From contig NZ_JAOQNG010000010.1 of the NCBI RefSeq assembly GCF_025961225.1, forward strand, positions 1,814,501-1,878,500: DNA of 64,000 bases, written 5' to 3'. The notes under the pieces were generated by a model. It was not told the origin of the DNA. It searched no databases and was given only the letters and a program-made list of their open reading frames with translations. The DNA is from Azospirillum canadense. Lineage in GTDB: Bacteria > Pseudomonadota > Alphaproteobacteria > Azospirillales > Azospirillaceae. This document shows, in pieces, positions 43,041-52,482 of this stretch; position 1 is the stretch's first letter; every line of letters begins with the position of its first letter. A program made the position numbers and the translations under genes.

Positions 43041-44930
43041 TCAGATCTCGATCTGCATGCCCAGCTCGACCACGCGGCCGGGCGGGATGCGGAAATACTC
43101 CGACGCGCTGCCCGACAGCTTGGACAGGGCGATGAAGACCAGCTCCTGCCAACGCGGCAGGTCCGGCTGGCTGGAGGGGATCAACGTCTCGCGGCTGACG
43201 AAATAGGTCGTGTCCATGGGGTCGAAGGGCAGGCCGGGGATGCGGCGCTCCAGCAGGGCGTTGTGGATGTCCGGCTCGTCCATGAAGCCGTAATGGGCGA
43301 TCACCCGGAAGAAGCCCGCCGTGTAGGGCGTGACCTGGAAACGGTCGGGCGCCGGGACGTAGGGCACGTCCTCCGTCTCCACGGTCAGCAGGACCACCCG
43401 CTCGTGCAGCACCTTGTTGTGCTTCAGGTTGTGCAGAAGCGACGGCGGCAGGCCGCGCGTGTTGCTGGTCAGGAACACCGCGGTGCCGGGAACGCGGGGG
43501 ACGGAGCCGCCCTTGACCCGGTCGAGGAACAGGTCCATCGGCATGCCGCTCTCGGCCAGCCGTTCGCGCAGCACCACGCGGCCGCGCCGCCACGTCATCA
43601 TCAGCCCGAACACCGCCGCCGCGACGAGCAGCGGGAACCAGCCGCCGTCGGCCACCTTCAGCAGGTTCGCCCCGAAGAAGGCGAGGTCGACGCTGAGGAA
43701 GCCGACCAGCGCCAGGATCGCCGGGACCAGCGGCCAGCGGCCGAGCCGGCGCGCCACCTTGTAGGCCAGCGCCGTGGTCGCCACCATCGTGCCGGTCACC
43801 GCGATGCCGTAGGCGGCGGCGAGGTTGGTGGAGGACTGGAAGATGATCACCAGCAGCACCACGCCGACCAGCAGGAACCAGTTGATCGCCGGCAGGTAGA
43901 TCTGCCCGATCTCGTGGGCCGACGTGTGCTGCACCTGCATGCGCGGCAGGTAGCGCAGGTGCATGGCCTGCCGCGTCATGGAGAAGGCGCCGGAGATCAC
44001 CGCTTGGCTGGCGATCACCGTGGCCGCGGTCGCCAGCACGACGAGCGGCAGCTGCGCCCAGTCCGGGGCGAGGTGGAAGAAGGGGTTCTCGATGGCGATC
44101 GGCTCGCGCAGGATCAGGGCGCCCTGGCCGAAGTAGCAGAGCAGCAGCGACGGCAGCACCAGCCCGAACCAGGCGATCCGGATCGGGAAGCGCCCGAAAT
44201 GCCCCATGTCGGCGTAGAGCGCCTCGCCCCCCGTGACCGCCAGCACGACGGCGCCCAGCAGCAGGAATCCGTGCCAGCCGTGGTCGGCCAGCATGCGGAC
44301 GGCGTGGGTCGGCAGCAGCGCCTCCAGCACCTGCGGCTCCTGCACGATCTGGGCGAGGCCGAGCGCCGCCAGCACGAGGAACCAGACGACCATCACCGGC
44401 CCGAACAGGGCGCCCACCCGCGCGGTGCCGTAGCGCTGCACGACGAACAGCAGCACCAGGATGGTCAGCGTGATCGGCAGGACGAAACGGTCGAACACCG
44501 GGGTCACGACGGTCAGCCCCTCCACCGCGCTCAGCACCGAGATGGCCGGGGTGATGACCGCGTCGCCGTAGAACAGCGCCGCCCCGATGATGCCGGCGGC
44601 CATCACCGCCCGTGTCTTGCGGTGACCGGGGCGCATGCCGCGCAAGGCCAGCGCGGTCAGGGCCAGGATGCCGCCCTCGCCCTGGTTGTCGGCGCGCATG
44701 ATGAAGATGACGTACTTGACCGTCACCACGACGACCAGCGCCCAGAAGATCAGCGACAGGATGCCCAGCGTGCTTTCGGGGTCCGTCGCGAAACCGCCCT
44801 GGGTGAAGCATTCCCGCAGGGTGTAGAGCGGGCTGGTGCCGATGTCCCCGTACACGACCCCCAAAGCGCCGAGTGTCAGCGCGCGGAGCTTCGCCGTGCC
44901 GTGGGTGGCGGGGGAAGGGCTTTCGGCCAT
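43041..44930 (-). CDS. kup: potassium uptake protein Kup (KUP/HAK family)
   Basis: A 629-residue potassium:proton symporter. The family start LGVVYGDIGTSPLYTLRECF is plain, as is the stretch DNQGEGGILALTALAL; about 12 helices fill the first 450 residues and a cytoplasmic domain the rest, ending PPGRVVELGMQIEI. Bacterial Kup takes up K+ at low pH and during osmotic adaptation, which fits the NAGGN genes elsewhere in the window. Ribosome site weak. Single-gene unit. Confidence 0.95.
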   Translation of the reverse strand: MAESPSPATHGTAKLRALTLGALGVVYGDIGTSPLYTLRECFTQGGFATDPESTLGILSLIFWALVVVVTVKYVIFIMRADNQGEGGILALTALALRGMRPGHRKTRAVMAAGIIGAALFYGDAVITPAISVLSAVEGLTVVTPVFDRFVLPITLTILVLLFVVQRYGTARVGALFGPVMVVWFLVLAALGLAQIVQEPQVLEALLPTHAVRMLADHGWHGFLLLGAVVLAVTGGEALYADMGHFGRFPIRIAWFGLVLPSLLLCYFGQGALILREPIAIENPFFHLAPDWAQLPLVVLATAATVIASQAVISGAFSMTRQAMHLRYLPRMQVQHTSAHEIGQIYLPAINWFLLVGVVLLVIIFQSSTNLAAAYGIAVTGTMVATTALAYKVARRLGRWPLVPAILALVGFLSVDLAFFGANLLKVADGGWFPLLVAAAVFGLMMTWRRGRVVLRERLAESGMPMDLFLDRVKGGSVPRVPGTAVFLTSNTRGLPPSLLHNLKHNKVLHERVVLLTVETEDVPYVPAPDRFQVTPYTAGFFRVIAHYGFMDEPDIHNALLERRIPGLPFDPMDTTYFVSRETLIPSSQPDLPRWQELVFIALSKLSGSASEYFRIPPGRVVELGMQIEI

Positions 44931-45299
44931 GGGTTACCCGATGGAAGCGTCGAACCGGCGTGGCGCGCGCGGTTCCTCAAGGATAAGGCTCGGCTGGTTC
45001 GGGCCGGTGTCCAGCCTTCGCTGAAGCCATAAGGCGCGGCTACGCCGACCGGCCAAGCTCTGGGCCTTGATGGAAAGCACGAACCCCCTCCTAGTGTTGC
45101 GTTGCAGCGTGTTGCGTTGCGGCGCGCATCATGGGCGTACCGACGAATAAAGCAACGCTTCCGATTCAGCGTGGGCGAGTTCCAGCCGTGCGCAGACCGC
45201 AGCGGTGGGATGCGCCCGCTGTGGTTTTGCAACGGTTGGCCGTTCGGCGGGTTGAGCGGACAATTCCCCCGTTCCAATCCCGATTTCAGGAGAAAGCCC
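44931..45299. other. gene-free region upstream of kup and the SDR gene, with a 15-bp tandem repeat
   Basis: 369 bp without a supported gene. Two 15-bp units GTGTTGCGTTGCRGC stand back to back at 45094-45108 and 45109-45123. Open frames through this stretch give no recognisable protein. Divergent promoters for kup and the SDR gene should lie here. Confidence 0.45.
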
Positions 45300-46154
45300 A
45301 TGGCGTCGACCGGGTCGGATACCCCCGTCTGGTTCATCACCGGCTGTTCCACCGGCTTCGGCCGGGAACTCGCCCGTCTCGTGCTGGAGCGCGGCTGGCG
45401 GGTCGTGGCGACCGCGCGCAATCCGGACACCCTGAAGGATCTCGTGGCCGGGCACGATGGCCGCGGCCTCGCCGTCCGGCTGGACGTCACGGACCAGGGC
45501 CAAGTCGACGGCGCGGTGCGCGCGGCGGAGCAGGCCTTCGGCCGCATCGACGTGCTGGTGAACAACGCCGGCTACGGCTACCTGTCGGCGGTGGAGGAAG
45601 GCGAGGACGCGGAAATCCGCGCCATGTTCGACACCAACGTCTTCGGGTTGGCCGCCGTCACCCGCGCCGTGCTGCCGGGCATGCGCGCGCGACGGACGGG
45701 GTGCATCGTCAACATTTCCTCCCAGGGCGGGATGATCGGCTTCCCCGGCTCCGGCTACTACGCCGCCACCAAGTTCGCGGTGGAGGGCCTGTCGGAATCG
45801 CTGTCGAAGGAGGTCGGGCCGCTCGGCCTGCGCGTGCTGATCGTCGAGCCCGGGCCGTTCCGCACCGACTGGGCCGGCCGCTCGCTGAAGCAGTCCGCGA
45901 CCTTCATCGACGACTATGACGCGACGGCGGGATCGCGGCGCAAGCAGATCTCCGGCTACAGCGGCAAGCAGCCCGGCGACCCGGTGCGCGCGGCGGAAGC
46001 GATCATCAAGGCGGTGCAGTCGGACAAGCCGCCACTGCGCCTCGTGCTCGGCCGCATGGCCTTCGAGGGCGTGACCGGCAAGCTGAAGACGACCTTGGAG
46101 GAGATTGAGTCCTGGAAGGACACCTCCCTGGGGGCGGATTTCCCGGACGCCTAA
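45300..46154 (+). CDS. short-chain dehydrogenase/reductase
   Basis: A 284-residue classical SDR. Cofactor loop ITGCSTGFGRELA, NNAGYG, catalytic Ser in VNISSQGG and Tyr-Lys in YYAATKFA. The 'GCSTGFG' variant is frequent in oxidoreductases of unknown substrate. AGGAGA precedes the ATG at 45300. The end overlaps the convergent lactonase gene by 4 bp. Confidence 0.93.
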   Translation: MASTGSDTPVWFITGCSTGFGRELARLVLERGWRVVATARNPDTLKDLVAGHDGRGLAVRLDVTDQGQVDGAVRAAEQAFGRIDVLVNNAGYGYLSAVEEGEDAEIRAMFDTNVFGLAAVTRAVLPGMRARRTGCIVNISSQGGMIGFPGSGYYAATKFAVEGLSESLSKEVGPLGLRVLIVEPGPFRTDWAGRSLKQSATFIDDYDATAGSRRKQISGYSGKQPGDPVRAAEAIIKAVQSDKPPLRLVLGRMAFEGVTGKLKTTLEEIESWKDTSLGADFPDA

Positions 46155-47062
46155 AACGTCTTCACGCCGTTGACGCAGGTCAGCACGGCGTAGAGGGAGG
46201 TCGTGGCGCAGATGTACAGGCGGTTCCGCTTCGGACCGCCGAAGACGACGTTGGCCACGACCTCCGGCACGCGGACCCTGCCGATCAGCGTGCCGTCGGG
46301 GTGGTAGCAGTGGACGCCGTCGCCGGCGCTGGTCCAGATACGCCCGTCCTCGTCCAGGCGGAAGCCGTCGAACAGGCCGGCGGTGCAAGTGGCGAAGACC
46401 TCCCCGCCGGACAGGCCGCCATTGTCTGAAACCGCGAAGGTTCGGATGTGCCGCGGCCCGTCCGCGACGTGGGTCGCCCCGGTGTCGGCGATGTAGAGCG
46501 TCCGTTCGTCCGCGGAGAAGGCGAGGCCGTTCGGCCGCACGAAGTCGTCCGCGGCGATGGTCACCGCACCGCTGCGCGGGTCGATCCGGTAGACGTGGCA
46601 GGCGCCTATCTCGCTCTTCGCCTTGTGCCCTTCATAGTCGCTGTCGATGCCGTAGGCCGGGTCGGTGAAGTAGATCGTCCCGTCGGAGCGGACAACGACG
46701 TCGTTGGGGCTGTTCAGCCGCTTGCCCTCGTACCGGTCGGCCAGCACGGTGACGGTCCCGTCATGCTCCGTCCGGGTGACGCGCCGATTGCCGTGCTCGC
46801 AGGTCACCAGCCTCCCCCCGCGGTCCACCGTGTTGCCGTTGGAATAGCCGGACGGGGAGCGGAAGACCCCGACCGTCTCCGTCGTCTCGTCGTAGCGCAG
46901 CATGCGGTCGTTGGGGATGTCGCTCCAGACGAGATAACGGCCCGCCGGGAAATAGGCCGGCCCCTCCGCCCAGCGGCAGCCGGTGTGGAGCAGGTCGAGC
47001 CGCGCGTTGGAGTTGACCAGCCGGCGGAAACGCGGATCCAAAATCTCGGTCAACGGGCCCAT
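46151..47062 (-). CDS. SMP-30/gluconolactonase-family lactonase
   Basis: A 303-residue six-bladed beta-propeller lactonase. Metal ligands fit WAEGPAYFPAGRYLVWSD (Glu), LNSPNDVVVRSDG (Asn) and RPNGLAFSADERTLYIADTG (Asp). These enzymes open sugar lactones such as those from gluconate, galactose or arabinose oxidation. It is divergent from a CUT2 sugar importer 211 bp away, which suggests the imported sugar is oxidised to a lactone. GAGG precedes the ATG at 47062. Confidence 0.92.
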   Translation of the reverse strand: MGPLTEILDPRFRRLVNSNARLDLLHTGCRWAEGPAYFPAGRYLVWSDIPNDRMLRYDETTETVGVFRSPSGYSNGNTVDRGGRLVTCEHGNRRVTRTEHDGTVTVLADRYEGKRLNSPNDVVVRSDGTIYFTDPAYGIDSDYEGHKAKSEIGACHVYRIDPRSGAVTIAADDFVRPNGLAFSADERTLYIADTGATHVADGPRHIRTFAVSDNGGLSGGEVFATCTAGLFDGFRLDEDGRIWTSAGDGVHCYHPDGTLIGRVRVPEVVANVVFGGPKRNRLYICATTSLYAVLTCVNGVKTF

Positions 47063-47273
47063 GGCATCCTCACGCGATGGCGGTGCGCGCAGCTTACATG
47101 GGTGTTGGTCCAGAACGTAACTATCCGATTGGCTGATTGATAGACGGTCTAACATTTGGAAGACTGCCCCTGTATCCGCCGCGCACCGCCGGAGTGGACC
47201 GGCCGTCGCCGGGCGGACGAAAAGGCCTGGAAAGGGCCATCCAATCAGGGCATTCAATCGGGGAGGAGTCACC

Positions 47274-48407
47274 ATGATGCGCAGCCTGCGTCTGCCGGCG
47301 GCCGTGGTTGCCGGCCTGCTGCTGTCCACCGCCGCCGCGGTCGCCGCGCCCAAGACGGCCTCCGGGCCGGGGCCGGAGCCGCAATGCTTCAAGCCGTGGA
47401 AGGCGGACACGAAGTACATGCAGTGGCCGAAGAAGGATGGACCCTACCGGGTCGCCATCGTCAACGGCTTCGTCGGCAACACCTGGCGCATCCAGATGAT
47501 CCAGACCGCCAAGGCCTACGCCGAGCAGCCCGGCATGAAGGAGCGCATCAAGGAGCTGAAGGTCGTCTCCACCGGCACCGACGTGGCGGCGCAGCTGGGC
47601 GCCATGGAGGATTTCATCAACCAGGGCTACGACGCCATCGTCACCATCGCGGTCGCCCCCGACGGCTTTGACCGGGTGATCCGGTTGGCCGACCGCAACA
47701 ACGTCGTCGTGGTGCCCTTCGACAACGTGCTGGACACCGACAAGGTGATGCAGGTCAACGAGGACCAGCTGGAGATCGGCCGCATTGCCGGCCGCCACAT
47801 CCTGAAGGAGCTGGGGTCCAAGCGCGAGGGCAAGATCCTGGAGGTGCGTGGCTTGCCCGGCAACTCCGTCGACCGTGACCGCCACCTGGGCTTCCGCGAG
47901 GTGGTGGAGAAGGAAGCACCCAAGTTCCAGATCATCGAGATCGTCGGAAACTGGGACGACGGCACCTCCCAGAAGGCGACCGCCGACGCGCTGGCCGTGC
48001 ACGGGCGGTTCGACGCGGTCTTCACCCAGGGCGGCTCCACCGGCACCGTGCGCGCCATGATGGACGCCAAGCACCCCTTCGTGCCCATGGCCGGCGAGTC
48101 CGAGAACGGCTACCGCAAGCTGATCGCCGAGCACGCCAAGGACGGGCTGAAGGGCCTGTCCTACGGCCAGTCGGCCGGCCTCGTCGCCATCTCCATGAAG
48201 GCGGCGCTCGCGGCGCTGGAGGGCAACCCGATGCCCCAGCTGATCTCCGTCCCGATCCCGGTGGAGGATTACACGTCGCTGAAGGCGGGGGTGAACTACT
48301 GGCCCGACCTGACCGACAACTTCTTCACGGCCAACGCCTTCCCGGCCTGCGGCGTGAACATCTCCGCGCCGGAGATCATGGCGAAGGATGCACAGAACGT
48401 GAAATAG
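47274..48407 (+). CDS. periplasmic sugar-binding protein of a CUT2 ABC transporter
   Basis: A 377-residue binding protein with a signal peptide (PAAVVAGLLLSTAAAVAAP) and the two-lobed RbsB-like fold: IVNGFVGNTWRIQMIQTAKA, ISTGTD-type loop VSTGTDVAAQLGAMEDFINQ, VVVPFDNVLDTD and EVRGLPGNSVDRDRHLGF. It delivers a sugar to the membrane complex encoded next. The sugar cannot be read from sequence. GGGGAGGAG precedes the ATG. Confidence 0.92.
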   Translation: MMRSLRLPAAVVAGLLLSTAAAVAAPKTASGPGPEPQCFKPWKADTKYMQWPKKDGPYRVAIVNGFVGNTWRIQMIQTAKAYAEQPGMKERIKELKVVSTGTDVAAQLGAMEDFINQGYDAIVTIAVAPDGFDRVIRLADRNNVVVVPFDNVLDTDKVMQVNEDQLEIGRIAGRHILKELGSKREGKILEVRGLPGNSVDRDRHLGFREVVEKEAPKFQIIEIVGNWDDGTSQKATADALAVHGRFDAVFTQGGSTGTVRAMMDAKHPFVPMAGESENGYRKLIAEHAKDGLKGLSYGQSAGLVAISMKAALAALEGNPMPQLISVPIPVEDYTSLKAGVNYWPDLTDNFFTANAFPACGVNISAPEIMAKDAQNVK

Positions 48408-48439
48408 CGGCGGTGCGGTGAGCGGGTGCGCGCTTTTAA

Positions 48440-48547
48440 CCCTCTCCCCCCTGGGGAGAGGGGAGGGTGAGGGGGTCTCGCGACTCTGGGACGTCCGGCA
48501 AAAGCGCAACCCCCTCACCCTAACCCTCTTCCCAGGGGGGAGAGGGG
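48440..48547. repeat. BIME-like inverted palindromic repeat inside the sugar ABC operon
   Basis: Two 36-38-bp units of opposite orientation (48440-48475 and 48510-48547), each of the form CCCTCTCCCC-loop-GGGGAGAGGG followed by GGGTGAGGGGG, about 34 bp apart. They would fold into a cruciform or long hairpin between the binding-protein gene and the ATPase gene, where such elements often protect the upstream mRNA and lower expression of the membrane genes. The same family recurs at 52190. Confidence 0.85.
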
Positions 48548-48566
48548 ACTTTCACGAATGTGAGCG

Positions 48567-50105
48567 GTGCACCCTGTGATCCAAACCGACTCCCGCGCTC
48601 CCTTCCTCACACTCACCGGCATTTCCAAGCGCTACGGCGGCGTGCGGGCGCTGGATGGGGTGACGTTCGCCTGCGGGCGCGGGTCGATCCACGCCGTGCT
48701 GGGGGAGAACGGGGCCGGGAAGTCCACGCTGATCAAGATCGTCTCCGGCGTCGTGCAGCCGGACGAGGGCGTGATGCGGCTGGACGGACGGGAGGTCGCC
48801 TTTCCCAACCCCGCCGCCGCCAACCGGGCGGGCGTGGTTTGCGTGTTCCAGGAACTGTCGCTGATGCCCGACCTGACGGTCGCGGACAACATTCTGGCGG
48901 CCGACCCGCCGCGCCGCTTCGGCCTGATCGACGGGCGGGCGCAGCGCCGCCGGGCGGAGGAGTTGCTGGCCTCCATCGGCTGCGCGGATGTGGATCCGCG
49001 GCTGCGCGTGCGCGACCTGCCGCTGTCGCGGCGGCAGATGGTGGAGATCGCCAAGGCGTTGGCGAAGAAGCCGCGGCTGCTGATCCTGGACGAGGCGACC
49101 TCCGCCCTGACCGCGGCTGATGTGGAGCGGGTCTACGCCATGCTGCGGCGGCTGAAGGCCGACGGCGTGGCGATCCTCTACATCTCCCACCGCATGCACG
49201 AGATCGACGCGCTGGCCGACACGCTGTCGGTCTTCCGCAACGGCCGCCACATCGAGACCTTCGCGAAGGGCGCCCGCTCCCCCGACCGCATCGTGGAGCT
49301 GATGATCGGCCGCGAGATCACCGCCCAGTACCCGCCGAAGCCTCGCCGCTCCCGCCCGAAGCCGCGGCTGGAGGTGCGCGACCTGTCCTGGGGCGAGCGG
49401 CTGAGGGGCCTGTCCTTCTCCGTCGGTTCGGGCGAGATCGTCGGGCTCGGCGGGCTGGACGGGCAGGGGCAGAAGGAGGTGCTGCTGGCCCTGTTCGGCG
49501 TGCTGAAGGGGGTGGGCGGGACGGTGACCGTGGACGGGCGCCCGCATCGCCCGGGATCCCCGGCGGAGGCCAAGGACGGCGGGCTCGCCCTGATCCCGGA
49601 GGACCGCAAGACGGAAGGGCTGATGCTGCCCATGTCCATTGCCGACAATCTTGTCGCGGCCTCGCTGAAGCCCCTGTCCAAGGGCTTTGTCATCGACCGG
49701 GCGAAGGAACGCGCGGCGGTGGCCGACGCGGTGCGGCGGCTTCAGATCAAGATCGGCAACGCGGACGACGCCGTCTCCACCCTGTCCGGCGGCAACCAGC
49801 AGAAGGTCGTCATCGCCAAGTGGCTGATGACGGGGCCGGGGCTGATCCTGCTGAACGACCCGACGCGCGGCATCGACGTGGGCACGAAGCAGGAGATTTA
49901 CCGGCTGCTGCGCGACCTCGCCGACGGCGGCGCGGCCATCCTCTTCTACTCCACGGACTATGACGAGCTGATCGGCTGCTGCGACCGGGTCAGCGTGATG
50001 TACGACGGGCGCATCGTGCGCGAGCTGGAGGGTGACGCCATCACCGAACGGGCCATCGTCGCAAGCGCGCTGAACATGGGAAATAGGGTGCCCCATCATG
50101 GCTGA
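48567..50105 (+). CDS. CUT2 sugar ABC transporter ATPase (two ABC domains)
   Basis: A 512-residue tandem ATPase, as usual for ribose/xylose-type importers. Domain 1: Walker A GENGAGKST and Walker B LLILDEATSAL, with a degenerate signature (LPLSRRQMVEIAKAL). Domain 2: signature LSGGNQQKVVIAKWL and LILLNDPTRGIDVG; its Walker A is replaced by GLGGLDGQGQKE, also usual in this group. Only one nucleotide site is thus canonical. The GTG at 48567 is used; the next in-frame GTG is 9 bp on. It overlaps the first permease gene by 8 bp. Confidence 0.92.
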   Translation: MHPVIQTDSRAPFLTLTGISKRYGGVRALDGVTFACGRGSIHAVLGENGAGKSTLIKIVSGVVQPDEGVMRLDGREVAFPNPAAANRAGVVCVFQELSLMPDLTVADNILAADPPRRFGLIDGRAQRRRAEELLASIGCADVDPRLRVRDLPLSRRQMVEIAKALAKKPRLLILDEATSALTAADVERVYAMLRRLKADGVAILYISHRMHEIDALADTLSVFRNGRHIETFAKGARSPDRIVELMIGREITAQYPPKPRRSRPKPRLEVRDLSWGERLRGLSFSVGSGEIVGLGGLDGQGQKEVLLALFGVLKGVGGTVTVDGRPHRPGSPAEAKDGGLALIPEDRKTEGLMLPMSIADNLVAASLKPLSKGFVIDRAKERAAVADAVRRLQIKIGNADDAVSTLSGGNQQKVVIAKWLMTGPGLILLNDPTRGIDVGTKQEIYRLLRDLADGGAAILFYSTDYDELIGCCDRVSVMYDGRIVRELEGDAITERAIVASALNMGNRVPHHG

Positions 50106-51192
50106 CGCCGCGCTCTCCACCGCTCCTCGCGCGGCCCGTGGCGGCACCCTCGCGTTGCGGCTGCGGCAGAATGCGGGGCTGCTGGGGGCGATCGGGCTCT
50201 TCGTCCTTTTCTACGGTGTCTACAACCTGTACCACCCCCGCGGCTTCAGCCAGCAGGTGCTGATCCAGAACGCCAATGAGGTCTTCACCATCGCGCTGGT
50301 CGCCATGGCGCAGACGGTGCCGGTGATCCTGGGCGGGCTCGACCTGTCGGTGGGCGCGGTCATGACGCTGGTGAACTGCCTCGCCAGCCACCTCGTGGCG
50401 GGAGGACCGGGGGAGATCGGGCTGGGCATTCTCGCCTGCCTCGCCGCCGGGACGGCGTTCGGCTTCCTCAACGGCTGCGTCGTAGTCTACGGGCGCATCC
50501 AGCCGATCATTGCGACGCTGGCGACCGGGGCCATAGCCATCGGGCTCGCCCTGTTCCTGCGGCCGAAGCCGGGCGGCAAGCTGGACGCCGACCTGTCCTG
50601 GGCGATGACCAATTCGCTCGGAGACTTCGCGGAGACCTACGGCCTCTTTGGCGATGGATCTGGGGGCGGGCAGGCGCCCTGGTTCCAGCCCATCGCCGGG
50701 ATCCCGGTGCCTCTGGTGCTGCTGGTCCTGGTGGCGGTCGGCGTCTGGATGCCGTTCCGGCGAACGCTGACCGGGCGTACGGTCTACGCCGTGGGATCGG
50801 CGGAGGGGGCGGCCTTCATGTCCGGGCTGCCGATCGCGCGGGCGAAGCTGGCGGCCTTCACGATGGCGGGCTTCTTCGCCGGGGTCGGCGGGCTGTTCCT
50901 GGCGATCCAGACCTCCACCGGCAACGCCGACATCCCGCAGGCCGGGGCCTACACGCTGAACTCCATCGCCGCGGTGGTGATCGGCGGGACGTCGCTGCTG
51001 GGCGGCACGGGCGGGGCCGTCGCCTCGGTGATCGGGGCGCTGGTGCTGCGGGCGATCTCCTTCAACTTCCGCATCTTCGACATCCCGCCGCTGATGCAGC
51101 CGTTGGTCGAGGGGCTGGTGCTGCTGGCGGCGGTCAGCCTGGGCGCGCTGCGGGCGCTCCGCACCCGGAACCGGCTGGAGCTGTTCCGATGA
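50098..51192 (+). CDS. CUT2 sugar ABC transporter permease 1
   Basis: A 364-residue permease with the BPD_transp_2 pattern: MAQTVPVILGGLDLSVGAVM, GFLNGCVVVYGRIQPIIATL and NSIAAVVIGGTSLLGGTGG. It carries an unusually long loop after RPKPGGKLDADLSW. Forms the membrane channel with the second permease. Start and stop overlap its neighbours, so the genes are co-translated. Confidence 0.92.
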   Translation: MADAALSTAPRAARGGTLALRLRQNAGLLGAIGLFVLFYGVYNLYHPRGFSQQVLIQNANEVFTIALVAMAQTVPVILGGLDLSVGAVMTLVNCLASHLVAGGPGEIGLGILACLAAGTAFGFLNGCVVVYGRIQPIIATLATGAIAIGLALFLRPKPGGKLDADLSWAMTNSLGDFAETYGLFGDGSGGGQAPWFQPIAGIPVPLVLLVLVAVGVWMPFRRTLTGRTVYAVGSAEGAAFMSGLPIARAKLAAFTMAGFFAGVGGLFLAIQTSTGNADIPQAGAYTLNSIAAVVIGGTSLLGGTGGAVASVIGALVLRAISFNFRIFDIPPLMQPLVEGLVLLAAVSLGALRALRTRNRLELFR

Positions 51193-52151
51193 TCGCCGGC
51201 GCGCCCCTGGCCCTCAGGGCCGACACCAAGCCGATCCTGATCGCCGCCGGCTTCGTGCTGGTGATCCTGGCGGTCGGCACCGCCTACACGCTGGCGACGC
51301 AAGGGGCGGCGACGCTGCTGTCCCCCGCCTACCTGATCCAGCAGTTGCAGACCGGTGCCTTCCTGGGGCTGGTGGCGGCGGGGATGATGCTGGTCATCCT
51401 GATCGGCCACATCGACCTGTCCGTGGCCTGGACCCTGGCCGCCGCGGCCATGACCGCCACGGCGGTGGGCGGGCCGCTGGCCTTGCCGGCGGGGCTGGCC
51501 GTGGGCGTGGCGGTCGGGCTTCTGAACGGGATCGGCGTCGCCTACCTGCGCGTGCCGTCCATGATCTTCACACTGGGCGTCAACGCCGTGCTGCGCGGAC
51601 TGATGGTCGCCCAGACCGGCGGCTTCGCTCCGCAGACCGCCGCCACCGACGCCATGCGCTTCCTGGGCGCGGAGCGGATCGCCGGCATGCCGGTGGCGGT
51701 GCTGGTCTGGGCGGCGGTGTCGCTGCTGACCGCCGGGCTGCTGTCCCGCACCGCCTTCGGCAAGGCGCTCTACGGGATGGGCAATTCGGAGGCCGCGGCT
51801 TATCTCTCGGGCATCCGGACGCGGCGGGTGACCATCCTGGCCTTCGTCCTGTGCTCCGTCCTCGCCAGCCTCGCCGGGGTGATGCTGGCCGGCTATTCGA
51901 CCAAGGCCTACCAGGGGATGGGCGACGCCTACGTCCTGCCGGCCATCGCCGCGGTCGTGATCGGCGGCACCCACATCCTGGGCGGGCGGGGGCGGTACCT
52001 CGGCACCGTGGTCGGGGTGATCCTGATCGTGCTGCTGAACTCGGTGCTCTCGATCATGCAGATGCCGGAGGCCGGGCGGCAGGTCATCTACGGCGGCGTC
52101 ATCATCGCCATGCTGCTGGTCTACGGCCGCGGGGCGCCGACACGATCTTGA
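51189..52151 (+). CDS. CUT2 sugar ABC transporter permease 2
   Basis: A 320-residue permease of the same family: MMLVILIGHIDLSVAWTL, GLLNGIGVAYLRVPSMIFTL and PAIAAVVIGGTHILGGRG. Two different permeases in one CUT2 system point to a heterodimeric channel, seen in some sugar and autoinducer-type importers. It overlaps permease 1 by 4 bp and ends the operon before a palindromic element. Confidence 0.92.
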   Translation: MIAGAPLALRADTKPILIAAGFVLVILAVGTAYTLATQGAATLLSPAYLIQQLQTGAFLGLVAAGMMLVILIGHIDLSVAWTLAAAAMTATAVGGPLALPAGLAVGVAVGLLNGIGVAYLRVPSMIFTLGVNAVLRGLMVAQTGGFAPQTAATDAMRFLGAERIAGMPVAVLVWAAVSLLTAGLLSRTAFGKALYGMGNSEAAAYLSGIRTRRVTILAFVLCSVLASLAGVMLAGYSTKAYQGMGDAYVLPAIAAVVIGGTHILGGRGRYLGTVVGVILIVLLNSVLSIMQMPEAGRQVIYGGVIIAMLLVYGRGAPTRS

Positions 52152-52189
52152 AAGCGCCATGAGGTGATGTCCGCGGACACAAGGAATGG

Positions 52190-52358
52190 CCCTCGCCCCC
52201 CTGGGGAGAGGGAGGGGACCCGCGCCGTAGGCGCGGGGGTGAGGGGGCCGGCGCGCTCCGCGCGCCGCCAAGGGGCATTCTGCCCCTTGGCAATCCCCTG
52301 GCACAGGCGTTGCCTGTGCTGCCCCCTCACCCTAACCCTCTCCCCGGAGGGGAGAGGG
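52190..52358. repeat. composite palindromic element with four nested hairpins
   Basis: The outer arms (about 52190-52211 and 52322-52358) belong to the same repeat family as 48440-48547. Between them are four perfect hairpins with 3-nt loops in a row: 52219-52237 (8-bp stem, GTA loop), 52249-52267 (8 bp, TCC), 52268-52290 (10 bp, TTC) and 52301-52319 (8 bp, GTT). It fills most of the 331-bp gap between the sugar transporter operon and ggt, and no gene is present there. It may end transcription and stabilise mRNA ends. Confidence 0.85.
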
Positions 52359-52482
52359 AATATGCAGCACTGCCGGACGGACGATTGCCGGGCTTCTATT
52401 GCTTTGGCACACTCCGTTCGTGCCCGCAACGTTTTGCTGTGGCAGCAATTCCACCAACAAAGAAGCAAGGGGGAAACGGGAC

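Noticed and set aside
45102..45299. 66-residue N-terminal extension of the SDR
   Set aside because: Reads through the tandem repeat region, lacks similarity, and the downstream ATG has an AGGAGA site.
48440..52358. idea that the two BIME elements are the ends of a transposon carrying the sugar ABC genes
   Set aside because: Both elements are themselves inverted pairs found between genes, no transposase lies between them, and the binding-protein gene outside belongs to the same system.
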